Shown here in pieces: positions 11,001-22,563 of a stretch of DNA of 64,000 nt. Both the position numbers and the translations under genes were made by a program. Each line of letters opens with the position of its first letter. Within the stretch, counting starts at the first letter, position 1. Below the pieces are notes generated by a model that did not search any database, was not told where the DNA came from, and saw nothing but the letters and a program-made list of their open reading frames with translations. The stretch is from Azadirachta indica (taxonomy: Eukaryota > Streptophyta > Magnoliopsida > Sapindales > Meliaceae), in NCBI GenBank assembly GCA_022749755.1, contig CM040440.1, forward strand, positions 680,824 through 744,823. Reading direction: 5' to 3'.

Positions 11001-11629
11001 TAAAATAATGCCAATCAGACCCACAATTGCTTGCAAGTTGGCTGCCAAGTTCTTAAAATGTGGAAACAACCACTTTCATTTCCTAATGTTAAACCATCTA
11101 TTCTTGATTTTACATAATTGATATTTGGTTTAAATGAAATTGAAATATTAATCATAAAGTGATCACATTTAATTTAAAGTCATTTTAGTATATTGAATGA
11201 GTAAATCCAAAAGCAAGCACACATCAAAGTACAAAAGGCGCATGAAAGATGTTCTGCACAGATCAATCAATTCGTGTGCATTTCAAGCAAAACACACTTA
11301 TCAACTCAAAACATAACACATGATGTAAAAAGTTGGTTAAAGAATTTGGACATTAAACAATCAAGAGGTAAGCCAAGAATTTCATTATTGCAAGACCAAG
11401 TCGTTGCTTAGATATGCATAGTTCACACAAGCATACTTACAAAAACAAAATATAAATATGCTTTGAATGCTTGAACTAAGAATTGTGAAGTAAGCAATGA
11501 AAAGACAAGTTAAGAATTTTGATACCAATTTGCTCATACACCAAATCTTTTCTTTCATTTTCTTTAAGAATAAGATGCTTTAATTTTGCATTCTATTGGG
11601 TGTTTCTTTTCACTGCAAGGCTTTATCAA

Positions 11630-11840
11630 GGAACTACTTACCATTCCTTGATCTTGGTACCTACAAAATATTCAAGTTTTGCACTTGGTACCCAAATCAT
11701 TTTGTATCTATAAATGTTAGTTTCGCTTCTCTTTGGAACCTAAATCTTGTTAACTCCAACATGTGTATTTTTCCTAATAGTGCATGCACAACTTATATGA
11801 CCAAAACTATTGCAATAATTGTATGCAATTTTTGAATCAC
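11630..11840 (-). pseudogene. Gag zinc-knuckle remnant of the SIRE-like element
   Basis: The minus strand encodes YNYCNSFGHISCAC, a decayed CCHC knuckle, followed by residues resembling the IWVPK repeats that end gag in SIRE-like elements (KIWVPKRSETN-type and MIWVPSAKLEY). Stops are present. The gag coiled coil lies further right (12135-12560). Confidence 0.55.
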
Positions 11841-11961
11841 TTAAAGATGTAGCCTTCACAAAATAATTTTTTAAATATTTTTGTTTAATGTGAGGCTTTT
11901 ATCTAATACCTTTTTTGTCAAAAACACATTTTTAAGAATCAAGTAATTTTTCAAAATTCTT

Positions 11962-12880
11962 TTAATCATTGGTGAATTTAAAAACAATATCATTTAAATC
12001 CATGGTTCTCTTCTTAAGTATCTCATTTTCTTTAGATAAAACATGAAATTTTGAGCTCTCATGGTTTTGTGAAACACAAAGCTTTTGTTTTATCAGTTTC
12101 TTTTGCATAGTCATTTCTAGCTTCATCAAAACCATTAACTTTTCTTTTGTAAACAATCAATTTTATTTCTCAAAAATTTATTATCTTTTTGCAATTTTTC
12201 ATTTTCATCTTTCCAAGCAATTTTGTCACTCTTCAAAATAGTATTCTCATTTTCAATAACATTCTTCTCTTTTTTCAAAGATTCAATTTCAAGGAGAAGA
12301 TTATCAATTTTCTTCTTAAGAATGCGACTTTTGGAAACCAATTTTTTAAAACCATTATACAACTCTTCATATAAATCCAACAATTTATCATATAAATGAG
12401 AAGGTTCAAAATCATTTATCTCATTATCTCCCAATGCCATGAAGCACAAGGTTAAAGTTTCTTTTGCCTTTTTTTCTTCATCATTGCTCTCATCCGTTTC
12501 ACGTTCATCATTGTTATGCATGAGTGTTCCAAAACAATTATCATTTTGTTGAAGGTACAAGTCCTTAGTTTTCTTAGTTACGTCACCTTCATAAATGTTT
12601 TCTAAGGCATACTAAATATCATGAGTGGAATTAAACATAAAAAATTTATTTACATTATATTCGCTTAATGCATAAGACAATATATTTAAAGCTCTAAAAT
12701 TTAAAGATACATTTTCCTATCCATGTCATTCCATTCATTTATGAATTTAGGGATGAATATATTATCAACAACAACATCTAAATTTCGTAATTTATAGATT
12801 GCAAGAGTATCCTCATCCTAATCTTCCAATATACTAATTATTTCCATAAATAAATGATGGCATAGTGGGTGATTATCCCT
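11962..12880 (-). pseudogene. Gag remnant with coiled coil, SIRE-like copia element
   Basis: The best-preserved piece is a 141-codon frame (12135-12560) with CFMALGDNEIND, then LYDKLLDLYEELYNGFKKL and a long heptad-rich stretch (LLLEIESLKKEKNVIENEN...). This matches the gag middle of SIRE/Maximus elements. Upstream on the minus strand (12570-12880), other frames carry EWNDMDRK-like and NILSYALSEYN pieces of the gag N-terminal half, with many stops. A short continuation lies at 11962-12156. The protein would be the nucleocapsid/capsid precursor, and this copy is dead. Confidence 0.65.
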
Positions 12881-12939
12881 CAAAGTATCTTACGGTTGCC
12901 ATTGATCACTGTAAGACAGTTAAGTCCTTATCTAGAGTA

Positions 12940-12957
12940 CCTTCTTTTGATACTAAT
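12940..12957 (-). other. Primer-binding site of the SIRE-like element
   Basis: The minus strand reads TTAGTATCAAAAGAAGG, close to the copia tRNA-iMet primer site (TGGTATCAGAGC followed by purines). It lies just inside the right LTR. Confidence 0.5.
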
Positions 12958-12960
12958 TAA

Positions 12961-14295
12961 AATTCTAACTAGACAACCCAAGAGAGAAGTGACTTAGGAT
13001 TTTTCAAAGATTTTCACAATTTTAAAGTAACACGACAACAAATATCAAGCAATTTGAATTCTTCTTAAGTGTAATAGAATAAATTCAATAAATAACCCAA
13101 TAATCAATATGTAAATTATCACAATTCAAGTTTAAATGTGTGTAAGAAATGTGTATAACAATAACTAGCATATAAATCAAGTGAGTGAAAGAGTTAACAT
13201 TGATTTTTACGTGGTTCGGGCAAACCTCCGACTTATGTCCACGCCTCTAAACTTATTTGTTTGAGAATTTCACTACTTGTGCCTTCAAACTCAAAGCCAA
13301 CTAATTACAACTTCAAGTGGACTTTTAGGTGCCACTGAAACCATACATTAAGAAGACTTAACCGAGTGCCTCTCCAATCTTTATAAACCAAATGGCTTAT
13401 AAGTGTTACTCAAATCTTACCCTAAGTGTGTTTCCTTCACACTTAACCTCATAATGATTATAAATAAATAACCATGATAAAAGAATTTTATCAAGAAAAA
13501 ATACAAACACTCTTTTCCAAAGAATAATACAAATGAAAAACTATAGTGTACATGAATTAAATGCTTGAAATAAAAATGAAAACTCAAATTCTTTATATTT
13601 CACTTTTAAGATGTGACAAAGTTTCCCAAGAGTGCAAAATTTGTTTTAAGTGAGTTTAAACTAATATTTATAGTAAAAGTTAGAAAACTAGTAGTTATTA
13701 GCCATTAGAGGTGCCAAAATTCAATTTTCTAAAAGATCAATCCATCGAGTTTGCCTTTGCAGTCAACTAAGTAGTTTAAGCCAATTTAAGAGGCATTTTG
13801 CCGTTAATCAGTCGACCGACGCTGTTCACATAAAATGCACTATTCATGGGCACTGTTTATATGTTTGAAAATGTTGCATTTTGGTCTTTTGGTTTCAAAA
13901 TCTTGCATTTTAGTCCCTATTTTAGGTTTTTAAAAACTTGCATTTTGGTTTCCAAAAACTTATAGCCATTAGTTTTTAAAAGGCATTAAACATGTATATT
14001 GATAAAACAAGATTTTGAGTTTTTAAGTATATTCAATTTTGAAGACACATTATGAATAAAAAATCACCTAATGTTTGCATTTTAATTTTTCAAATTTTCT
14101 CTTAAATTTGCTCTCGAAAATTCTAATTTTGCTCTTCGTGAATGCTTGATTTTAGATATCCTTTTGAATCTTCACAATTGCGTTCCAATTCTTCATACTA
14201 CAACTATTACAAATACTACATCAAAAATTTGGGTAATCAAGGATATCAATGTTTATTATCATCAAAACAATGGTTTATGAGCTTTAAGGTAAACA
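12961..14295 (-). repeat. 5' LTR of the SIRE-like element
   Basis: It extends from the primer site to the ends shared with 9193. About 590 bp (13706-14295) align with the left LTR. The inner part contains the ACGTGGTTCGG word at 13211, common in LTRs of this lineage. The two LTRs differ at many positions, so the insertion is not recent. Confidence 0.6.
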
Positions 14296-14329
14296 ATCCT
14301 ATCTTATCTCCATCAGCTAAACTATTAGC

Positions 14330-15890
14330 TACTGAAAGCAGTACATCTTAGCTGACAACGTCTTCCTTTACTTCTTAGGTGTTATGCTGTGTGACAATTC
14401 TGTCTACACCACTACATAAACATGTACTCATGTTTCTACCAAAGCCACCAACACTTTTTAAGGTCATGAAAGATATTATTTGTGATATCTCACCTTAGTC
14501 TTTAATATTTGTTCGTTTAGTACCAATAAAACAACTATAGAGTAGACCAAAATCGATAAACAAGACAACACAAATCAATAACTACAAATTTGATCAAAGC
14601 TCGATAAACAAAATAACATAAATTAAGTATCAGTACTTGATTATCCAACTTACCGGTGTACTATGTGTGCATTACGAAGCCCCTTTTATCCACTCGCTGT
14701 TCAGTAACAGGGTAATTCCTCCCATTGTGATTTGCAAAAAGTGCCTTACAAGAATCAACCAAGACTGAAAAGAAATGTAGTTCATCTTAGCTAACAGCTA
14801 CATCTTTTGGCTCAATGGTTAGGGCTTGATCCTAACAACATGATGAGGACTAAGAATAATCTTCTTTTATCTTGATCGGTTAAGCCACCAGTTATTGACG
14901 ACAATGCATCTCAACCAATGATGTCTTCAATTCCTTTTTTAGCATTGTGGCATATGAAAAGTTTGTCTACACTACTACATAGTAACAAGGCATTAAATGG
15001 AATTAAGATTCGCTTTGGCTAATAATTATAGCTTTTGGCTCATTTGATCCTAACAATATGGTAAGGACTAGGAATAATCCTTTTCATTTCTATTGTCTAA
15101 AACACCAATTATCAATGACAATGCATCTCAACTAACAACGTCTTTGTTTCCTTCTTAGGTGTCATGGTATGTGATAATTTTGCCTACATTACCATATGAA
15201 CGTATACTGGTGTTTACATTGAAGCCGCAAATCCTTTTTGAGGCAATGAGAGATATTGTTTATGATACCTTACCTCAGTATTTGACAATAGTTCATTTAG
15301 TACTAACAAAACATAACAATGTCGAAACTAATAAACAAAACACATAAGTCAAGCATTGATACTTGACTGTCCAACTTATAGATGTACCATGTATCACTGC
15401 GAAACCATTCTTGTCCACCTGTCATTCAGTAGTACGGTTCTACGCTCTAAGTGTGAATTATAAGGGGCGCCTTGCAAGAATCAACCAAGGCTAAAAAGAA
15501 ATATAGTTCACATTGACTAATAACTATAGCTTTTGGCTTAATGGTTGGGGTTTGATCCTAATAACATAGTAAAAACTAGGAAAAATCCTCTTTTATCTCC
15601 ATTGGCCAAAACCAACTGCTACTAATGATCTCTTTATTTCCTACCTAAGCATTGTGGCATGTGATAATTCTGCCAACGGTATCACATAAACATGTACTCG
15701 TGTTTCCACAAAAGCCACCAACACTTTCTAAGGTGATGAAAGATATTGTGTGTGATACCTTACCTCAATCTCCAACATCAATATGTTCAATAACAATACA
15801 AATAACTATATAAAAGACCAAAACTGATAACTAAGACAATATAAATCGATAACTATATAACAGATTTAAACTAATAAACAAGATAACACA
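14330..15890. repeat. Degenerate tandem repeat array, right block
   Basis: About three units start near 14366, 15130 and 15622. Each runs through a TTCTTAGGTGT or CTAAGCATTGTGGCATGTGA start, CACATAAACATGTACT, GAAAGATATTGT, TACTTGATTATCCAACTTA, CTTGCAAGAATCAACCAAG and CTTTTGGCTCAATGGTT...GATCCTAACAACAT. Unit length varies (about 500-775 bp). No frame is open across units. Confidence 0.55.
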
Positions 15891-15923
15891 ATTCAGGTAT
15901 CTGTACCATACTTATTCAGTTAG

Positions 15924-16925
15924 ACCATTTTCGAATTTATGAGGTAATTGATATTCTAAGAAGGAAGAATCTTATTAAGAGTGTCTCATGGGCTGGTCAA
16001 TTTGTTACTGTTATCATTTACAAGTTTTATGCAAACCTGTCCATAGATGTGAACAATGTTAGTTTTTATTGGTGTTATTATATATATGTGCATAATCACA
16101 TGTTTGAATTTTTCTTTGCAACCATAAATTAGTACTTTGGCAACATTGGTGTAAATGAGGGTGATTTGGGCTTAGTCACAACACTATCTCTTGATACAAT
16201 CACTTCCACCTTGACTAGAATCGACGCCATTTGGTCAGCTGCTACAAGATTACAATCTGCTACCTTGTACTTTATAGCTATCTAATCAGTTATGGATTCT
16301 ATATTATATTACAATTTTTAAGGAAATAGAGAGCTGTCCGTTAAAATTAGAATGAATCATCCATTTCATTTAGGACACCATGTCTTTTTTGTCATTATCT
16401 CCTATCTAGGTAGTAAAATCACTAGGCATGTGTTACTATTCTCTTCATTGATCCATATCTTGTTAATGGACTAACATAATATTCAAATGAAATTAAAGTG
16501 CTAGCAATTTCAAGGTTTTTGGGACTATTTAAGAAGGTATTGGAGAATCATACTACTAGCCAGCCTTTAAGAAAGTGAACACAGCATGCACAACCACTAT
16601 AGGCATCTTGGCACGAAAATATAGCTCGAACAAATTTGGATTGGTAGACTCTTGTATCTAACTAGCTACAACAGCTTGATACTTGTTAGACTATGGACCT
16701 ACAATGTTAAGACGTAATGCTTCAGTGTCTCACTAGCCTAAAGGCCACTGCGCAACAATTGATTACTGCTCCCAAACTTGCTTCAATAAATCCTACCCTT
16801 ACTTCCACAGCTCCATTAATCTCAACTATTCCTCAATTCGTTGTACTTGTATATGCTTCGTCTTGCTCTACCTAAAAAGACCATTTAGTTTTTCGTGCCT
16901 TTTCGTCATTCCCATTGACGATCTT
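15924..16925 (+). pseudogene. Decayed gene resembling plant transposon-associated (PTA-type) protein
   Basis: The clearest frame starts near 15924 and encodes DHFRIYEVIDILRR, then KSVSWAGQFVTVIIYKFYANL. The pattern of a tryptophan followed by a conserved xFYANL segment is that of the plant-specific domain often annotated as a putative plant transposon protein. Farther on, frame-shifted pieces resemble the SATLYFIAI and LLFSSLIHILL parts of the same domain. Stops are frequent. The assignment rests on one good block and weak later matches. Confidence 0.35.
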
Positions 16926-19475
16926 AGTTTTCTTTTAATTGATATTTGAACTTATTATTATAGTTTCTCTCCTTAGTTTGCTAAATTGCTTCTATTTTTC
17001 TTTAATGATAGTTTTGATATATCATATTTAATTAGTTTTGATATATCTTCTTTAATTTTTATTTTTTCCCTTGAGGTTTTAAGTTTTGCTTTGGCATTTA
17101 TTTGGCAAAAGAGGCAGTAACATTAGGAAAAAAGATTTAGTTTGATGGTATTATATTTACAATTTATGTTTTGTGTGATGATTTGTAGTCTTGAGTGGCA
17201 TTTGGTTATTATACTCAGCCAAAGTTTATGTAGTTAGGGTGAGTATTTCACTAAGGTGTTTTGGTAATGAAATTTTGGTTAATTGTTGGTTAATTAATTT
17301 AATAAGTTAGTATGTTTAAGATGTGTTCTTTTTAGGGGAGTCCTTTTTTTTTTTTGTGTTTTTGTATACTTATGAATGTCACTTGATTTGTTTGTTCAAC
17401 TGAATTTCATAAGATTCTTGTTTCCATTTTTTTTTTTTTAGGTTCTTATTTCAGTCTATGAACTGTTATTAGCCACCATAGATGTGTAGTGCCAAACAAT
17501 GCCAAAGGAAAAGATTGTTAGGACTTTTATTAGTATGATATGGCAACTTGGAGTAAAAGTCTTACAAGAAAAAAAAGGAAGGATTTTGTGGAAATAAAAA
17601 ATTTTTGCAAGGTAAAGATTTTTTCCTATTAAAAGTTGTGGCTTTCCTAAGGGAATTTTTGCACTGTATCTTTCTAAAAGTCATGTATGTCGTATATGGC
17701 AGAATATAATACCGTAAATTCTTTATTGAGATCGTGTTCCTTTAGCAATTTCTAACGCATGTTTATGTGGATTGTTTAACTAGTTTTCTCGCAGCTATTG
17801 ATGTCATAAGATTGCTACCTTATGTTGTTACAATTATATTCATCTTATGTTCTTGTTAAGCACGCTTTGAGTAATAGATTGTAACTTAGCATTTGCTATT
17901 TAGTGCTTCTTATTCTTAAGTATTTTAGTCATGAACTTAGAAGTGAACAGAAATTGTTATGAGAGTTCTTTGTGTTATACTTAAAAAATTTTGATATCCT
18001 TAGAGGATTTGAAGACATATTGTTTATGTTCTTCAAGAGAAGAACTTGACTTTCTTTGGAAAAAAAAGCCATGTTCGTTGAAAGGAGTTCAACTTCATTA
18101 AAAGTGAGGGGATCTCCAAAATGACGTCATCTAAAAAGATTTAACACAATAGTGACGACAAAAAAAGAGTCTTTGGTTTGCATAATAATTTTATTGATAT
18201 TTATAATAATTTATTTCTTAGTCTAATATTTTTTCTAAGCGTATGGCCCTGTGGATGTGAGATTGGAAAATTCAAACCATGTTAAAAATTTAGGTATTTT
18301 CATTCTTTATTTCAAGGCTTGATTATAATTACTTGTTAAAATTTTATTTTAATTGGTATATTAATTGGTCAATAACTTAAAATTTAAACTTCACCTTGCA
18401 TACAAATCTTTCAACATGAATTTTTTTTTTTATAACAATATGCAACTAAAGTAATGGTTAAATTTTTTTTCAAATGATCGATGTTAATAATTATGACTTG
18501 TCAATTATGTTACCTTTCCTGAGTATTAAGAGTTAGAGTTTGGAAAATAGAGAGGAACCTTTCCTCTTCCAATAAATTGATTTTGAGAAATTTTATAGAT
18601 ACATAATTTAGGTTGGTCTCCCATGTCTATTTTTCAAAACTCTAAAAGAATTTTTAATGAATTTAGAAAATAAAGCAGTCTACTTACATTATAGTCAAAC
18701 CTTATATTATATGTCTATATACATTAATGATGGAGAGTAGAGATCATCAAGAAGTAGAAGCAACAATTCAAATTATCTTGTCATATTAGTGCCATGTCAA
18801 ACAAAAACATGACATGTTTTAAGACGATCCAAAACTCAACCCATTTAATAATAGCGTTACATGTTTAACATAATTTTTTATATATGTTAATAAATATTTT
18901 AATATTTTACGTTAATTTTAATAAAAATATAAAAAAATGAAATTATAAATAAATTAGTATAAAATAATTATTTAAATAATTAATTGTATTATAAATGAAT
19001 TCATGTGTTAAAACTTTTAAATTCAAACTTGATCAATTATTAATCGTGTCGTATCATTATAACTCATTTATTAATTTTATCATTTTAAATTAACCCAAAT
19101 TATTAATTTCGTATCTTGTTGGTATCATATTGACAAGTGTTATAAAAAATTACCAACCCTACAAAGAAGTAAAATCAAGGGCAGTGCATTGCAAACATGA
19201 AGGGTTAGTTTTGTCTTAATTGTCGTCAATTATTAATCCAATTCTTACATAGACTAATGAATTCTTTTGCCAATTTCCTTCTGGAAAAGTTGTCATGAAA
19301 ACTTGTTATGATCAAGTGAGCTATTGGTGCCAGTATAATAATTATAACCAACGAACATGAGTGTCACTTTACACGTTGTTAGCTGCGCCAATCAATGCCA
19401 ATTTTCCTCGTATTAATTTGCTGGAAGAATCTCACTATTGGAGTACCGAAAATTATAGTTCCACTCTCAAGTAAG
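16926..19475. other. Long AT-rich intergenic region
   Basis: I find no gene. It contains short T- and A-runs and no open frame of interest. Confidence 0.5.
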
Positions 19476-19499
19476 TATATATATATATATATATATATT
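19476..19499. repeat. TA microsatellite
   Basis: Uninterrupted TA dinucleotide run. Confidence 0.85.
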
Positions 19500-20652
19500 A
19501 TGGGAGTGAAGAAAATATAATAAAGATCAATGAGTAAAAGGCGCTGAAAATACTGAAAATAAACAAATATTTCGAACCAAATTTTTGGAAAATAACACCG
19601 CCTAGACGAAGTTGTCGCAATAGCATGCTTTTTGATAAAGGAGTAATAATTAATTATCACGTGGAAAAAGGAGCAAATTAAGTAACTTAATTAAATGAAA
19701 TTATGTCCTAAACTTTTCCACATTTCAAAGCCACCGAGATCAATTTTACTTAATTAATTTAGATTCGTCTATTAATGCTCTTCGACAAGAAAAATAAACA
19801 GTATAGGAAGGCAAAATCAAATCAATACTCGAAAAAAGGAAGAATGCTTATACCTCTCAATTTAAGTCTAATGTTCCGTCCGTTAATTTTCAGTCTAATT
19901 TTAGAAAATTGAAAATTAAAAAATGATGGGGGTATTAATTAAAAATTAAAGAATAATAAAATATTAAATTTAAAATGAGAAGTATCATCATTCTCCCTCA
20001 AAGAAAGATAATCATTTTAACGAAGATTGATTTAACAAGAAACAAAATTTTTAAAAAACATGCTATTGTATAATTAATGTATAGTATATTTATAAAAAGT
20101 TAACACTTTTTAATTCAATTTATGAATCAACTTTACTTTTAAGTTGATTGGTTAGGTTACATTTTATACAATTTACTAATCCAAACACAAGGACTGTATT
20201 ATACAGCCGGTGCTCCTATGTGTGGTGTTAGGAGATTTCACGTTCTTTCTAACAATCCCAACCCAAACCCAACCCCCCCCCCCGACCTTTGCGTGTGTCA
20301 AACTTAAGCTTCATCAGTTACATCCTTCCTCAGAAAACAAAAATACGCCATTTCTCAATCTCATGCTAGGCAGCATTATTCTTTTGTTTACTCCAACTTC
20401 CAAGAACGTCCTCTCTCTGTTTTTTTCTTAATTTTACATGAAGACCACTCTCACATGTTCACTCCATATTCATCCCTGAAATAAGCCTAACATGCCTCGT
20501 GTCCATGTGCCACCTCACCTCCATGCATTTATTTAATTCTTCAATTAATTAATTAATAAATCAGTCAGCTCCCTTTTGCCTTTTCTCTCAGCTCCGTTCA
20601 TTCACTCCTTCCACGTTGCATTAAAACGCAACCTACGCTCCTTTTTCACTTC

Positions 20653-20659
20653 TATATAA
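20653..20659 (+). promoter_or_regulatory. TATA box of the RGP/UAM gene
   Basis: TATATAA lies 69-75 bp upstream of the start codon in a CT-rich leader (ACCCTCCACACACAACTCCC). The spacing allows a 5' UTR of about 40 bp. Confidence 0.55.
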
Positions 20660-20727
20660 CCCTCCACACACAACTCCCACCACCAACACCGCTCTCCCTT
20701 TCTCTGTGACCGTATCTCTTCATCACC

Positions 20728-22563
20728 ATGGCCCATGCTTTAAGTCCTGTGTCTCCGCCGTTGAAAGATGAGCTCGACGTTGTCATCCCCACCATCAGAA
20801 ACTTGGATTTCTTGGAGATGTGGAGGCCCTTCTTTCAGCCTTATCATCTCATTATTGTCCAAGATGGGGATCCCTCCAAAACGATCCGGGTCCCTGAAGG
20901 TTTTGACTACGAGTTGTACAACAGGAATGATGTGAATCGGGTTCTTGGACCCAAGGCCAGTTGCATTTCCTTCAAGGACTCCGCTTGTCGCTGCTTTGGC
21001 TTCTTGGTTTCCAAAAAGAAGTATATTTTCACCATTGACGACGATTGCTTTGTAAGTCCAGTTTGAGATTTTTTTTTATATTTTTTTAATTTTCTGTCTT
21101 TCTTTAGTACATAAAATGTTTACTTTCCGGGAAACTGTCCATTTTTCCGCTGCTGATTTGGTCGGAGAAGGTGACGAATATTCTTTGTAAGAAGGACTTG
21201 TAGTTTGACCGAGGAGTGGACCCATCGGCTCTAGTCCATACCCATCTTAGGGTTTGACACGTGTTCAGTTAAGATTTACATGGGACCCAACTCAGAAAAT
21301 CGGATCTCAATTTCTACATCAGTCCAAAAGCCACCGAAACCTCAGCAAACCAGCTGCTAGAAATACGCCGAGGGATCATGTGTAGGCTTGCTTCGTGGCT
21401 TGTGCTTTTAATTTGTGACCACAATCATCATTACGTGCTTTCCCGAATGTGTCTTTTTCATTTTTTTTACAATTATTTTGTCCGAAATACGTCCTAGATT
21501 AAAAACTTTATCTTTAAAAAATAGTAGAGGTAACACGAATTTTTGTTGGGGTTGTTGTGAAGGTGGCGAAGGATCCAAGCGGGAAAGAGATAAATGCATT
21601 GGCACAGCACATAGAGAATTTGCTGAAGCCATCGACACCCTTCTTCTTCAACACACTGTATGATCCATTTAGGGACGGAGCTGACTTTGTTAGAGGATAC
21701 CCATTTAGCTTAAGAGAAGGAGCGCCTACTGCTATTTCTCATGGACTGTGGCTCAACATCCCTGATTATGATGCCCCCAACTCAACTTGTCAAGCCTCTT
21801 GAGCGCAACTCCAGGTTAATTCTATCGCTGGCTACACCGCCTCAGCAATTACTTTGAATCATCAAAACTTGATAACAGGATAATAATTTGAATTCATACA
21901 CATAGTGTTTGCTAATTGTGTATTGATTTTAGTTCTGACAGGTATGTGGATGCTGTTATGACAATCCCAAAAGGCACTCTCTTCCCGATGTGTGGAATGA
22001 ACCTCGCTTTTAACAGGGAACTCATTGGCCCTGCTATGTATTTTGGACTCATGGGTGATGGTCAACCCATTGGCAGATATGATGATATGTGGGCTGGCTG
22101 GTGTGCCAAAGTATAAATGATTTTTTTCTTTCCGTTGATTCACTTCACTTTAGTACTTGATTAATTCTGAAGCAGTACAAATCTAAGTTGCATTAACTTT
22201 CAGGTGATTTGCGATCATCTGGGTCTTGGAGTGAAGACAGGGCTGCCATACATATGGCATAGTAAGGCAAGCAACCCATTTGTGAATCTGAAGAAGGAAT
22301 ACAAGGGCATATACTGGCAGGAAGAGATCATTCCATTTTTTCAATCTGTGGCTCTCCCAAAGGAAAGCACAACTGTTCAGAAATGCTACATTGATCTCGC
22401 CAAGCAGGTGAAGGAGAAGCTAGGACCTGTTGATCCTTACTTTCAGAAGCTTGGAGATGCCATGGTAACCTGGATTGAAGCATGGGATGAGCTCAACTCA
22501 CCGGCCAGAGCTCAAGCCCAAACTAAAGCAACTGCATCTCAACCCAATGGAGTGAAGAAGTAG
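20728..22563 (+). CDS. RGP: UDP-arabinopyranose mutase / reversibly glycosylated polypeptide, four exons, one frame break
   Basis: Converts UDP-arabinopyranose to UDP-arabinofuranose for cell-wall polysaccharides, in the cytosol and on the Golgi surface. Exons: 20728-21051, 21563-21814, 21942-22110 and 22204-22563, all GT-AG. ATG gives [21 protein letters not shown], as in the family. The glycosyltransferase-like DDD of TIDDDCF is at residues 105-107, and [14 protein letters not shown] and the C-terminal EAWDEL region are present. The length is 367 aa once one base is discounted, near the family's about 360. Exon 2 carries one extra A at 21779/21780, after a run of five C. It shifts LVKPLERN out of frame and leads to TGA at 21800-21802, while all exon phases fit the version without it. 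Either the base is an error or this allele is broken. A TATA box and an AATAAA at 22717 frame the gene. Confidence 0.93.

Larger units (their letters stand above)
8550..14295 (-). mobile_element. Gag-only SIRE/Maximus-like LTR retrotransposon (TR-GAG-like)
   Basis: Transcribed on the minus strand. Its 5' LTR is at about 12961-14295 and its 3' LTR is at 8550-9193 (truncated). A tRNA-Met-like primer site lies near 12940-12957, followed by a decayed gag with a long coiled coil and a zinc knuckle, and then about 2.4 kb with no recognisable protease, integrase or reverse transcriptase. A polypurine tract precedes the 3' LTR. Element ends are TGTT...ACA-like (minus-strand 3' LTR starts TGTTAGCGCTAAGG). 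Having gag but no pol fits the class described as terminal-repeat retrotransposons with gag. An alternative is internal deletion of an ordinary SIRE-like copia element. Confidence 0.65.

Noticed and set aside
11962..12560. Coiled-coil protein considered as a host gene
   Set aside because: Its CFMALG start, layout and neighbouring zinc knuckle place it as retrotransposon gag. Frames before and after are broken.
14800..14850. tRNA or SINE gene suggested by the A-box-like word
   Set aside because: The A-box and B-box words nearly touch, no cloverleaf can be drawn, and there is no A-rich tail or terminator pattern.
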